A model generated the notes under the pieces. It was not told the DNA's origin and did not search any database. It saw only the letters and a list, made by a program, of their open reading frames with translations. From Oscillospiraceae bacterium (GTDB lineage Bacteria > Bacillota > Clostridia > Oscillospirales > Acutalibacteraceae), in contig SVPA01000002.1 of NCBI GenBank assembly GCA_015066085.1, positions 83,614 to 147,613 on the forward strand: a stretch of DNA of 64,000 nucleotides. The letters are read 5' to 3'. Both the position numbers and the translations under genes were made by a program. Shown one piece after another: positions 35,010 to 43,230 of this stretch; position 1 is the first letter of the stretch; each line of letters opens with the position of its first letter.

Positions 35010-35525
35010 CTATAAAGTATAGTTTTCAAACTCGTCTATAATTATAGGACGGTTTTGTTCAATCTGACTGGTCATCGGTTCAAGATTTATATTTTGAACA
35101 GAGGTAATCTTGTCAAATACCGCAACATTATAGTTTAAGTTGGTTTTAAACCCGTCCTCGACAGTGCGGATATTATAGTAGGAATAAGGTCGCTCGGTAG
35201 GGTCGGGGGTCTCGGTTAAAACAGAGGACGGCGCCTCAAGGCGAATAGGCGGAGTTTTACCGCTTCTATCGGTTACCTCTTCGGCAATAACGGTCATATT
35301 CTCTTCGCTTCCCGTAAACACTGTAACCCTTGCCCCGTTTATCGGGTAAAGCCCTCTGACCGATGTAACATTTACGACAAGATATCCCATTCCCGTCATA
35401 TCTTCGCTGTTTTCAGGAGCCTGTGTAACGGTGGTAACTTCGGGAGTGTTTTGTGTCGGCAAAGAGGCCGATGCCCTCATCGTTCTCATTTCCTGTATGT
35501 ATTTGTCAAATAAAGATTTGTCCAT
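35010..35525 (-). CDS. Spore-associated protein with carboxypeptidase-regulatory-like domain
   Basis: 171 residues. A polar N-terminus with DKYIQEMRTMRASASLP is followed by a Thr/Pro-rich linker (about 20-45) and a beta-sandwich-like domain (MGYLVVNVTSVRGLYPINGARVTVFTG ... YYNIRTVEDGF) resembling the transthyretin-like carboxypeptidase-regulatory fold. There is no signal peptide. It is the first gene of the pair with the SpoIID/peptidoglycan-binding protein and has a strong AAAGGAG site. The function is unknown; an adaptor or coat partner is inferred from context only. Confidence 0.72.
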   Translation of the reverse strand: MDKSLFDKYIQEMRTMRASASLPTQNTPEVTTVTQAPENSEDMTGMGYLVVNVTSVRGLYPINGARVTVFTGSEENMTVIAEEVTDRSGKTPPIRLEAPSSVLTETPDPTERPYSYYNIRTVEDGFKTNLNYNVAVFDKITSVQNINLEPMTSQIEQNRPIIIDEFENYTL

Positions 35526-35556
35526 AATTTTTCTCCTTTAGATTATTCTCATTACA

Positions 35557-35584
35557 TATAATATGCGCAAAACCTCCGAATAGT
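35557..35584 (-). promoter_or_regulatory. Candidate sigma-K promoter
   Basis: On the minus strand CATATTATA (35557-35565) fits the sigma-K -10 pattern CATAnnnTA, with an AC core at 35583-35584 at the expected 16-17 base spacing. No sigma-A promoter competes. The leader would be about 25 bases. Confidence 0.45.
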
Positions 35585-35606
35585 TCTAACTTAAGAGCAA
35601 ATAATA
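35578..35606 (+). promoter_or_regulatory. Candidate sigma-G promoter for ger operon
   Basis: GAATA (35578-35582) matches the sigma-G -35 pattern, and 17 bases later AATAATA (35600-35606) matches CATnnTA except for its first base. The expected start, near 35612, is after the ATG at 35610 and favours the ATG at 35622. Confidence 0.4.
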
Positions 35607-35621
35607 ACTATGGTGAAGAAT

Positions 35622-37076
35622 ATGGAAAACAAATATTTTTTAGCAAGTTTACCCGATAACATAAAAATTATAGAACAACTGTTTAGTGGGGATTCGGTGC
35701 TTCGTAAAAGGGAGTTTAGTTTTTGTGGGACTAAAGCCTGTCTTTTTTATTTTGACGGAATGGTAAGTGTCGAACTCATAAATGAATCAATAATAAAACC
35801 CCTTGCTATTGCTGACTTTGTTGACGAAAGTCAGCCTATTGCAGATTTTATCTGCGAAAAACTTCTCTTTGCAAGTGAAATAAAAAAGACCTCGGTTATA
35901 TCGGAGGCGGTTTCTTCTCTGCTTTACGGGGATACTCTGATTCTTCTTGAAAAAAGTCATACCGCTATAACCGTAAACAGTAAAGGTTGGCGGACAAGAG
36001 GAATTTCAGAGCCCGAAAACGAAAGGGTTCTGGAGGGCCCGAGAGAGGGATTCGACGAAGCGGCAATGTTTAATGTTGCAATGATTAGAAGACGGCTTCA
36101 AACCCCTGACTTTACTGCCGAAATTACCCGAATAGGAAGAAAAACCAATACTATTATTTTTATCTGTTATTTAAAATCTCTTGTAAACCGAGAAACCTTA
36201 AGAGAACTCAAAATGCGTCTTTCAAAGATTGATATAGATTCAATTTTAGATTCCCACTATATTACCGAGCAAATAAGGGACAACAAAAATTCTCTTTTTA
36301 AAACGGTCGGCACAACCGAAAGACCCGATGTAGTTGCCGCCAGACTGCTTGAAGGCAGAATTGCTCTTGTAGTAGATGCAACCCCCGTGGTAATAACCGT
36401 ACCCTATCTCTTTTCCGAAAATTTTCAGTCGGATGAGGACTACTATACGGGCTATCTTATTGCGTCGGCGGGAAGACTTATGAGAATTCTTGCCTTTTTT
36501 CTTTCGGTAACCGTCCCCGCCCTTTATATAGCCTTTACAACCCATCATTTTCAGTTTCTTCCTGCCGCCTTTGCCCAAACCGTTTCGGTTGCCCGTGAGG
36601 GTGTCCCTTTTTCAACCTTAGTCGAAGGACTTTTGCTCTGCCTTATCTTTGAAATTTTAAGGGAAACGGGGGTTCGTATGCCCCAAAGCGTCGGCCACGC
36701 TCTTAGTATAGTAGGCGGTTTGGTCGTTGGTCAGGCTGCGGTTGAGGCGAGAATAATAAGCGCCCCAATGCTGATAGCGGTTGCCCTTTCGGGAATCTGC
36801 GGGCTAATGGTGCCCCGCCTTCGCTCTGCCGTTTTTTATCTTCGTTTCGCCTTTATCTTTATTTCGGCTCTTTTTGGTTTTTATGGAATACTGCTCTTAT
36901 GGACGGCGGTTTTAATCAGAATTTTAACCCTTAAATCAATGGGTGTTGACTCGACTATATCTCTTGACACTTTGAGCCTTCAAAGTTTTAAGGATGTTTT
37001 TGTAAGGGCAAGTTGGACAAAAATGTATACCCGTCCCAAAATTCAGAAAAACAATAGTATAAGGAAGAAAATATGA
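35622..37076 (+). CDS. gerA: Spore germinant receptor subunit A
   Basis: 484 residues of the GerA/SpoVAF family. The large soluble N-terminal part contains NRETLRELKMRLSKIDIDSILDSHYI and RPDVVAARLLEGRIALVVDATPVVITVP. About five membrane helices follow, with the family motif GVRMPQSVGHALSIVGGLVVGQAAV. It senses nutrients in the spore inner membrane with the B and C subunits. The start at 35622 has GGTG 6 bases upstream; an ATG at 35610 lacks a site. It overlaps gerC by 4 bases. Confidence 0.92.
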   Translation: MENKYFLASLPDNIKIIEQLFSGDSVLRKREFSFCGTKACLFYFDGMVSVELINESIIKPLAIADFVDESQPIADFICEKLLFASEIKKTSVISEAVSSLLYGDTLILLEKSHTAITVNSKGWRTRGISEPENERVLEGPREGFDEAAMFNVAMIRRRLQTPDFTAEITRIGRKTNTIIFICYLKSLVNRETLRELKMRLSKIDIDSILDSHYITEQIRDNKNSLFKTVGTTERPDVVAARLLEGRIALVVDATPVVITVPYLFSENFQSDEDYYTGYLIASAGRLMRILAFFLSVTVPALYIAFTTHHFQFLPAAFAQTVSVAREGVPFSTLVEGLLLCLIFEILRETGVRMPQSVGHALSIVGGLVVGQAAVEARIISAPMLIAVALSGICGLMVPRLRSAVFYLRFAFIFISALFGFYGILLLWTAVLIRILTLKSMGVDSTISLDTLSLQSFKDVFVRASWTKMYTRPKIQKNNSIRKKI

Positions 37077-37708
37077 AGAAGACAGTTATTATTTTGTGCC
37101 TTTTGTTTTTGTGCGGTTGCTCTTATACCGAACCCGATGCCGTGTTTACCGTTTCTGCGGTCGGTTTTTCGGTTGAAAGCGGCGAAACGGTAGCCTATGT
37201 TCAGTTTATAAATGCTTCGGAAAAAAACAGTTTAGTCAGCCCTACCTTTACCGTAAAGGGAAGCGGAGAGGACGAAAAACAGGCAATAGATGAGGTAAGA
37301 GCAAAACTATCTAAAAAACCCTCATTTTCCCACTGTCGCATTATAGCGGTAAGCAACCGACTGAATCTTTCTGACCTCGGTGCCGTTCTTGGACTTTGCA
37401 GCGACCTTGGCGTTCCGCTGAGAGCCCCTGTTGTTTGCTGTAACAATATAAACGAACTTTTTAATAATGAATTGCTCTCTTCAGGGCAAGAAATTGAGGG
37501 GCTTATCCGCCAAAATGCCGAATATTTCGGTTACGGCGGACATACTGCTCTGTTTGAAATTCAGACTGCTCTGCTTGTAAATGAGGGTAAATTCGGTCTT
37601 CCTATCTTAAAAACCGACCGTGACAGCGTTTTTGTAGAGGGGCTTTATTATTTTACAAACGGTCTGGCGTCGATTGGGGGTAATCAAAATGACAAGGTCA
37701 GTGGATAA
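37073..37708 (+). CDS. gerC: Short Ger(x)C-type germinant receptor lipoprotein
   Basis: 211 residues. It has a lipoprotein signal (IILCLLFLCGC, lipobox Cys 15) and the first GerC domain (DAVFTVSAVGFSVESG ... HCRIIAVSNRLNLSDLGAVLGLCSD ... VPLRAPVVC). Known GerC proteins run to about 370-400 residues in three domains; this one stops after the first, at DSVFVEGLYYFTNGLASIGG. The end is not a simple frameshift, because gerB starts inside the last 20 bases. The protein appears naturally short. Confidence 0.82.
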   Translation: MKKTVIILCLLFLCGCSYTEPDAVFTVSAVGFSVESGETVAYVQFINASEKNSLVSPTFTVKGSGEDEKQAIDEVRAKLSKKPSFSHCRIIAVSNRLNLSDLGAVLGLCSDLGVPLRAPVVCCNNINELFNNELLSSGQEIEGLIRQNAEYFGYGGHTALFEIQTALLVNEGKFGLPILKTDRDSVFVEGLYYFTNGLASIGGNQNDKVSG

Positions 37709-38594
37709 CCGCCGTTTTTTTATGCTTGCGGTTATTGCCGTAATAGGAGATATGCTTCTCCTTTTTTCTTTTACCGAAAACACCGCAGACGACATAATAG
37801 GTCTTTTGCTTTCGGCGGTTTTGGCAACCTTGGTTGCCGTTTTGTTTAAAGGCTGTGCCGAAATAATGCAAAAAAGTAAATTTTATAATAATAGGCTTGT
37901 CTTTGGAGTAATCTGTGTATCCTTGTGTTTGGTGGTTCTGATTACTGCTCTTTATTGCGTAATGAATTTTTCAAACTATGCCTCAAATGTTATGCTCGGC
38001 ACAGAAGAAATTCTTATAACATTTGTGTCTTTTTCGGTTTTAGTTACTGTTTTGGGCTTCTCGAAAAAAGATATTCTGCTTAAACTTTCTCTTCTGCTCT
38101 TTTCGGCGGTTTTCTTGCTCATTATTTTTATGTTTGCCTTTTCGACCGCCTTTATGGAGGTAAAGTATTTGATTCCCTATAAAGTGCCGACCTTCAGCGG
38201 TTCTTTTTCCGCCTTTCTTACAAGTTTTCCGGTCTTTTTCTCAACCGCTGTGCCTTTAACCGTAATAGGAATCAGGGTAAAGAAAAGATATTTTGCTCTT
38301 TCTTATGTATTAGGTATAGCCTTGACAGTAATCGCTTTTATAAACATTCTTTCGGTCTTCGGAAGTGAATTTGCCTCAACCCTTGAATTTCCTTATTCAA
38401 AAGCGGTCTCCACCGCATCGCTTGGTCACATTTTTTCAAGGTTGGATATTTTTTTGTACTGTGTATGTTTTTTTACCTGTCTTATAAAGGCTTCGGTTTG
38501 TGTGAGTTCTTTTTCTTTTCTTACCGCTAAATTTTTAAATAATTTATTGAAAAAAATTAATATTTTTATTGAAAAGAAGAAAAAGTTGTGGTAA
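37689..38594 (+). CDS. gerB: Spore germinant receptor subunit B (permease-like)
   Basis: 301-residue polytopic protein with about eight to nine hydrophobic helices and a basic tail. Position, topology and segments such as GTEEILITFVSFSVLVTVLGFSKKD match the GerB/spore-permease (APC-like) family, although it is shorter than the usual 360 residues and divergent. The ATG at 37689 has GGGGGT upstream and overlaps gerC by 20 bases. Gene order is A-C-B. Confidence 0.8.
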   Translation: MTRSVDNRRFFMLAVIAVIGDMLLLFSFTENTADDIIGLLLSAVLATLVAVLFKGCAEIMQKSKFYNNRLVFGVICVSLCLVVLITALYCVMNFSNYASNVMLGTEEILITFVSFSVLVTVLGFSKKDILLKLSLLLFSAVFLLIIFMFAFSTAFMEVKYLIPYKVPTFSGSFSAFLTSFPVFFSTAVPLTVIGIRVKKRYFALSYVLGIALTVIAFINILSVFGSEFASTLEFPYSKAVSTASLGHIFSRLDIFLYCVCFFTCLIKASVCVSSFSFLTAKFLNNLLKKINIFIEKKKKLW

Positions 38595-38726
38595 TATTAC
38601 AATATAAATGGCAAAGTCATAGAATAGGTTTTGTGCATTTTGTCGAAAAAACGGGCTGTTTTCTGTAAAAAGGAGCAATTACAGACGGGCGGCTCGTTTA
38701 TACAATATCCGAAAGGGGCGCTTCTC

Positions 38727-40784
38727 TTGAAAGACTACAAAGCAAAAAATATTCGAAACGTTGTTTTCTCCGGCCATGCTTCGTCGGGAAAAACCTCTCT
38801 TGTCGAGGCGGCTTATTTTATTACGGGTAAGTCCGACCGCCTTGGTACTATAGCAGAGGGTAATACCGTTTCCGATTTTGACCCTGAAGAAATTCGCAGA
38901 AAGTCAAGTGTATCTGCGTCAATTATTCCTTGTGAATGGAAAGATGTAAAACTAAATATTATTGATACTCCCGGTCAGTTTGACTTTTCGGCGTCGGTAA
39001 GCGAGGGCTTCCGTGCTGCAGGAAGTTCGGTAATTGTTATTTCGGGTAAAAGCGGTGTTTCGGTTGGCGCTAAAAAGGCTTTCGACGCTGCAACTAAAAA
39101 AGGAATAGCAAAAATATTCTTTGTTAATAAAATAGACCACGAGCATGCCGATTTTTATAAGGTTTTTGAAGACCTTAAAGCAACCTTCGGTCCAATGGTT
39201 TGTCCTATCGTTGTGCCTTATGTAGTCGATAGTAAGGTGCAGTGTTACATAAACTTAATCGAATACAGAGCGTATTCTTATGAAAACGGAAAGGCTACCG
39301 CCGTTGCTATGCCCGATATGGGTCACCGCCTTGAAGGCCTTCGCACCGCAATAAACGAAGCGGTTGCCGAAACAAGCGAAGAACTAATGGAAAAATATTT
39401 CTCGGGCGAGGAATTTACTCCCGATGAACTTATAATGGGTCTTGCTACGGGTGTCCGCCGAGGCGAAATTGCCCCCGTTTTCTGCGGAAGCGCTGCCGAA
39501 ATTCAGGCAATAGACCAACTCTTAAACGGCCTTATCTGGCTTGCCCCCTGGGCAGAAACGGTTGCGGGCGAAGTTGGTGTCGACAACAACGGAAATGAAA
39601 TTGAACTTACCGTAAGTGACGACGCTCAGACCGCTGCTATTGTTTTTAAAACGGTTGTAGACCCCTTTGTCGGAAAACTTGTTTACTTTAAGGTTGTAAG
39701 CGGTAAGGTTACTTCGGATATGACTCTGCTTAATATGAGAACGGGCGCTAATGAGCGTATCGGTAAACTTTACTTTGTTTGCGGTAAAAAACAGGTTGAA
39801 ACTTCTTGTGTTTATGCGGGAGATATCGGTGCGGTTGCAAAACTTAATGCTACGGGAACGGGGGACACCCTTTGTTCACCTGCCCGCCCCATTCGTCTTC
39901 CCGAAATTTCCTATGAACTGCCCAACTATAAAATGGCTGTTCGCCCCAAAAACAAGGGAGAGGAAGAAAAACTTGCCGCCGGTCTTATGCGTCTTGCCGA
40001 GGAAGACCCGACAATTACCCTTAAAAATAACGATGCAACGGGAGAACTCGTTCTTTCGGGTCTTGGTGAACAGCACCTTGACACCGTTGCTAATAAATTA
40101 AAGGCTAAATTCGGCGTAGAGGTTGTTTTTGAAGCCCCCAAGGTTGCCTACCGTGAAACAATTCGTAAAAAGGCAAAAGCCCAGGGTAGACATAAGAAAC
40201 AGTCGGGCGGTCACGGTCAGTTTGGCGATGTTTGGATTGAGTTTGAACCAAGCGACTGCGACGGACTTGAATTTGCCGAAACCGTCTTTGGCGGAGCCGT
40301 TCCCAAAAACTATTTCCCCGCCGTTGAAAAAGGTCTGCAAGAATCTGCCCTTACAGGCGTTTTAGCAGGCTACCCAATGGTCGGCGTTAAGGCTACTTTA
40401 ACTGACGGTTCATATCACCCGGTAGACTCTTCCGAACTTGCCTTTAAAACTGCCGCTTCGCTTGCCTTTAAGGCAGGAATTCCTCAGGCAAATCCCGTTT
40501 TGCTTGAGCCCGTTGTAACTTTAGTGGCTACTATTCCTTCCGATAATTCGGGAGATATAATGGGTGATATTACCAAGCGTCGAGGCAGAGTTCTCGGAAT
40601 GGACCCCGACGGTAAACTTATGATAATTACCGCCGAAGTTCCCGAAAGCGAACTTGCCGATTTCCCGACAGTTCTCCGTTCGGTAACAAGGGGAGTAGGT
40701 TCTTTCTATACCGAGTTTGCAAGGTATGAAGAGGTCCCCGCCGCAATTGCTCAAAAAATTATTGCCGAAAGCAAAGCAGAATAA
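38727..40784 (+). CDS. EF-G-like translational GTPase paralogue
   Basis: 685 residues with the five EF-G domains: P-loop GHASSGKTS, DTPG, NKID, then domain IV (GRHKKQSGGHGQFGDVWIEFEP) and domain V (PVVTLVATIPSDNSGDIMGDITKRRGRVLGM). Switch I reads EEIRRKSSVSASI in place of the ERGITI of canonical EF-G, which marks the EF-G-like group found beside true FusA. The exact role is unproven. The start is TTG at 38727 with GAAAGGGG upstream; the longer frame back to 38631 has no family match. Confidence 0.9.
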   Translation: MKDYKAKNIRNVVFSGHASSGKTSLVEAAYFITGKSDRLGTIAEGNTVSDFDPEEIRRKSSVSASIIPCEWKDVKLNIIDTPGQFDFSASVSEGFRAAGSSVIVISGKSGVSVGAKKAFDAATKKGIAKIFFVNKIDHEHADFYKVFEDLKATFGPMVCPIVVPYVVDSKVQCYINLIEYRAYSYENGKATAVAMPDMGHRLEGLRTAINEAVAETSEELMEKYFSGEEFTPDELIMGLATGVRRGEIAPVFCGSAAEIQAIDQLLNGLIWLAPWAETVAGEVGVDNNGNEIELTVSDDAQTAAIVFKTVVDPFVGKLVYFKVVSGKVTSDMTLLNMRTGANERIGKLYFVCGKKQVETSCVYAGDIGAVAKLNATGTGDTLCSPARPIRLPEISYELPNYKMAVRPKNKGEEEKLAAGLMRLAEEDPTITLKNNDATGELVLSGLGEQHLDTVANKLKAKFGVEVVFEAPKVAYRETIRKKAKAQGRHKKQSGGHGQFGDVWIEFEPSDCDGLEFAETVFGGAVPKNYFPAVEKGLQESALTGVLAGYPMVGVKATLTDGSYHPVDSSELAFKTAASLAFKAGIPQANPVLLEPVVTLVATIPSDNSGDIMGDITKRRGRVLGMDPDGKLMIITAEVPESELADFPTVLRSVTRGVGSFYTEFARYEEVPAAIAQKIIAESKAE

Positions 40785-40792
40785 TAAACGCC

Positions 40793-40830
40793 AAAACCCG
40801 TGATGAGTTCATCACGGGTTTTTTCTTTTT
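40793..40830 (+). terminator. Intrinsic terminator
   Basis: A 14-bp perfect stem (40793-40806 with 40809-40822) followed by a T-rich tract. Confidence 0.9.
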
Positions 40831-40884
40831 TTGAATAAATTTGTAAGAAATTGTTAAACAATTGGGAATTATCTCTAATTGTTG

Positions 40885-40912
40885 TTGAAAAATTAAAGAA
40901 TTGTGCTATAAT
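40885..40912 (+). promoter_or_regulatory. Extended -10 promoter for the aminotransferase operon
   Basis: TTGAAA (40885-40890), 16 bases, TATAAT (40907-40912) preceded by TGC. The leader is about 50 bases. Confidence 0.75.
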
Positions 40913-40971
40913 ATTAGCGGAAAGTCATATTCTATTTATGAATAGATTTTAGTCTGACAGGGGGTCAGGAA

Positions 40972-42174
40972 ATGTATATATCTTTTTCACCGCCCGATAT
41001 GACCGAAAGAGAGGCCGATTTTGTTAGAGAAACCGTTCTCTCGGGTTGGATTACAACGGGTCCTAAAGCGGTAGAATTTGAAAATAAAATAGCCGAGTTT
41101 TGCGGTACTAATAAGGCGGTTTGTCTAAACTCTGCTACCGCTGCTTTAGAACTCACTCTTCGTGTTTTAGGAATAGGAAAGGGCGACGAGGTAATTGTTC
41201 CCGCCTATACCTATACCGCTTCTTGCAGTGTTATCTGTCATGTTGGAGCAACTCCCGTAATGGTTGATTCCGCTCCTGACAGTTTCGAAATGGATTACTC
41301 TAAAATGGAACAGGCGATTACCGAAAAAACAAAGGCTATAATTGCGGTTGATTTAGGTGGAGTAATTTGCGACTACGACCAAATTTTCAAAGCAGTTGAG
41401 AATAAAAAATCGCTTTTTAAGGCAAGTCCCGGTCTTCAGCAGATTTTCGGCCGTATTGCCGTTATTGCCGACTGTGCTCACGGTTTCGGCGCTAAAAGAA
41501 AGGGTCAGAATGCAGGTCAAATTGCCGACTTTACCGCCTTCTCGTTCCACGCCGTTAAGAATCTGACTACCGCCGAAGGCGGTGCGGTTACCTGGCGTAA
41601 TATAAAAGATATTGACAACAACCTTTTATATAATGAGTATAGAATGATGTCCCTTCACGGACAGACGAAGTCTGCTCTTAACAAAAACAAACCGGGTTCT
41701 TGGGAATACGATATAATTGCGCCTTGCTATAAATGCAATATGACCGATATTGCCGCCGCAATAGGAATTGTTCAACTTGAGCGTTATAAAGAAATGCTTG
41801 ACCGCCGCCACTCTATTATCGAGATGTATAATAAGGCGTTTGAAAAACTAAATGTAAAGGTTTTAAATCACAAAAGTGATGACCATACTTCAAGCGGACA
41901 CCTTTATGCCGTTAATATAAACGGCGCGGACCTTAAGACCAGAAACCTTATAATCGAAAAAATGGCGGAAAAGGAAATCGCCTGTAATGTTCATTATAAA
42001 CCGCTTCCAATGCTAACGGCTTATAAAAATTTAGGGTTTAATATTGAAGACTATCCAAACGCTTACGCCCACTATGAAAATGAAATTTCTCTGCCCCTTT
42101 ATAGCCGTCTTACCGACGAACAGATAGAGTATATAATTCAAAATTTCATTTCCTGTGTGGAGGAGTTCAGATGA
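40972..42174 (+). CDS. DegT/DnrJ/EryC1/StrS-family sugar aminotransferase
   Basis: 400-residue PLP-dependent fold-type I aminotransferase. Visible segments include SGWITTGPKAVEFENKIAEF, VIVPAYTYTASCSVICHVGATPV and the PLP Lys in FSFHAVKNLTTAEGGAV. The family makes amino-sugar nucleotides (4-amino or 3-amino sugars) for surface glycans. A GGGGGTCAGGAA site precedes the ATG. Its end overlaps the next gene by 4 bases (ATGA), so the two act together. Confidence 0.92.
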   Translation: MYISFSPPDMTEREADFVRETVLSGWITTGPKAVEFENKIAEFCGTNKAVCLNSATAALELTLRVLGIGKGDEVIVPAYTYTASCSVICHVGATPVMVDSAPDSFEMDYSKMEQAITEKTKAIIAVDLGGVICDYDQIFKAVENKKSLFKASPGLQQIFGRIAVIADCAHGFGAKRKGQNAGQIADFTAFSFHAVKNLTTAEGGAVTWRNIKDIDNNLLYNEYRMMSLHGQTKSALNKNKPGSWEYDIIAPCYKCNMTDIAAAIGIVQLERYKEMLDRRHSIIEMYNKAFEKLNVKVLNHKSDDHTSSGHLYAVNINGADLKTRNLIIEKMAEKEIACNVHYKPLPMLTAYKNLGFNIEDYPNAYAHYENEISLPLYSRLTDEQIEYIIQNFISCVEEFR

Positions 42175-42851
42175 CAAAGTGGGAAAAACTCCCCGTCTAT
42201 ATGCAAAACGAGGCGGTGCGACCTTATTTTGAGGGGTTAAAACGCAAAGTCTTTACCCGTTTTTTAAAACGCACTTTTGATATTTTTGCGTCCGGCACAT
42301 TCATATTGTTACTTTCTCCCGTAATGCTTTTTGTGGCAATCTGGATTAAACTTGACTCAAAAGGCCCCGTTTTTTATAAAAGTATAAGGGTAACCCAAAA
42401 CGGTAAGGACTTTAAGATTTTAAAGTTCAGAACAATGGTAGTTGATGCCGATAAAAAAGGTTCGCTTATAACCGTTTCGGGCGATGATAGAATAACTCGG
42501 GTCGGCAAAAAAATCCGACATTCAAGGCTGGACGAAATTCCGCAACTTTTTAATATTTTTATAGGGCAGATGAGTTTTGTCGGAACCCGTCCGGAAGTCC
42601 GCCGTTATGTCGACGCCTACACCCCCGAAATGTATGCGACCTTGCTTCTTAAAGCGGGAGTAACCTCAAAAGCGAGTATTGCTTTTCGTGACGAAGACGA
42701 AAAAATGGCAGCCCTGACCTCGTCGGGTCTTTCTGTGGATGAGGCATATATAAATCATATCCTCCCCGAAAAGATGAAATATAATCTTGAATACACTAGA
42801 AACTTTAATCTTTTTTCTGATATCATAACCTGTGTTAAAACGGTTATTTAA
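42171..42851 (+). CDS. Undecaprenyl-phosphate sugar phosphotransferase
   Basis: 226-residue monotopic phosphoglycosyl transferase. It has a re-entrant membrane helix (about 38-62, with GTFILLLSPVMLFVAIWI), KFRTMVVDADKKG, HSRLDEIPQLFN and FVGTRPEV, all diagnostic. It loads the first sugar phosphate onto undecaprenyl phosphate at the cytoplasmic face. With the aminotransferase it resembles the PglE/PglC start of a glycan pathway, but no glycosyltransferase, flippase or polymerase is adjacent. Confidence 0.93.
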   Translation: MTKWEKLPVYMQNEAVRPYFEGLKRKVFTRFLKRTFDIFASGTFILLLSPVMLFVAIWIKLDSKGPVFYKSIRVTQNGKDFKILKFRTMVVDADKKGSLITVSGDDRITRVGKKIRHSRLDEIPQLFNIFIGQMSFVGTRPEVRRYVDAYTPEMYATLLLKAGVTSKASIAFRDEDEKMAALTSSGLSVDEAYINHILPEKMKYNLEYTRNFNLFSDIITCVKTVI

Positions 42852-42955
42852 GCAGTTGGCAACCCTCTTGCCGACTGCTTATTTTTTAGTGATTATTAAA
42901 AATATGTATTTTATCAAAAAATAGAGCATAAGATATATTTGGAAATCGAAATTTA

Positions 42956-42983
42956 TTGACAAATGCGATATTTTGTATATAAT
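42956..42983 (+). promoter_or_regulatory. Promoter for the T-box aspS operon
   Basis: TTGACA (42956-42961), 16 bases, TATAAT (42978-42983). Transcription should start near 42990. Confidence 0.85.
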
Positions 42984-42989
42984 AATAAA

Positions 42990-43201
42990 CGAAGACTCTG
43001 CTTTTTTGGAAAGTCTGCCAGGGAGAACGCGTCACCGACTGAAAGCGCGTTTCAGATAAGTAGTAAGCATGGGAACACTTCGAAGCGACCACAACTTAAT
43101 ATAAAAGCGGATGTTTTTTAACATCAAAACGGGTGGCACCGCGGATAACTTTATTTATTCGTCCCGAGGATATCTTTTGGTATTCTCGGGGCTTATTTTT
43201 T
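42990..43201 (+). ncRNA. T-box riboswitch leader, probable tRNA-Asn specificity
   Basis: The T-box sequence ACGGGTGGCACCGCGG is at 43129-43144. A Stem I distal helix pairs AACGCG (43026-43031) with CGCGTT. The specifier region at 43071-43085 reads GGG-AAC-ACTTC-GAAG, which resembles the usual arrangement of specifier codon followed by A and a short helix; this makes AAC (Asn, 43074-43076) the likely specifier. A GAC (43087-43089) is the alternative for Asp. The terminator is a 14-bp stem (43161-43174 with 43179-43192) followed by a T-tract to 43201, and its CGTCCCG arm competes with the antiterminator. Uncharged tRNA should allow read-through into aspS. Confidence 0.9.
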
Positions 43202-43230
43202 GATTATAAAAAGCAATATGGAGGCGTTTT

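Noticed and set aside
38631..38726. 32-residue N-terminal extension of the EF-G-like protein
   Set aside because: The family N-terminus begins at the TTG at 38727, which has GAAAGGGG upstream; the extension has no similarity to EF-G.
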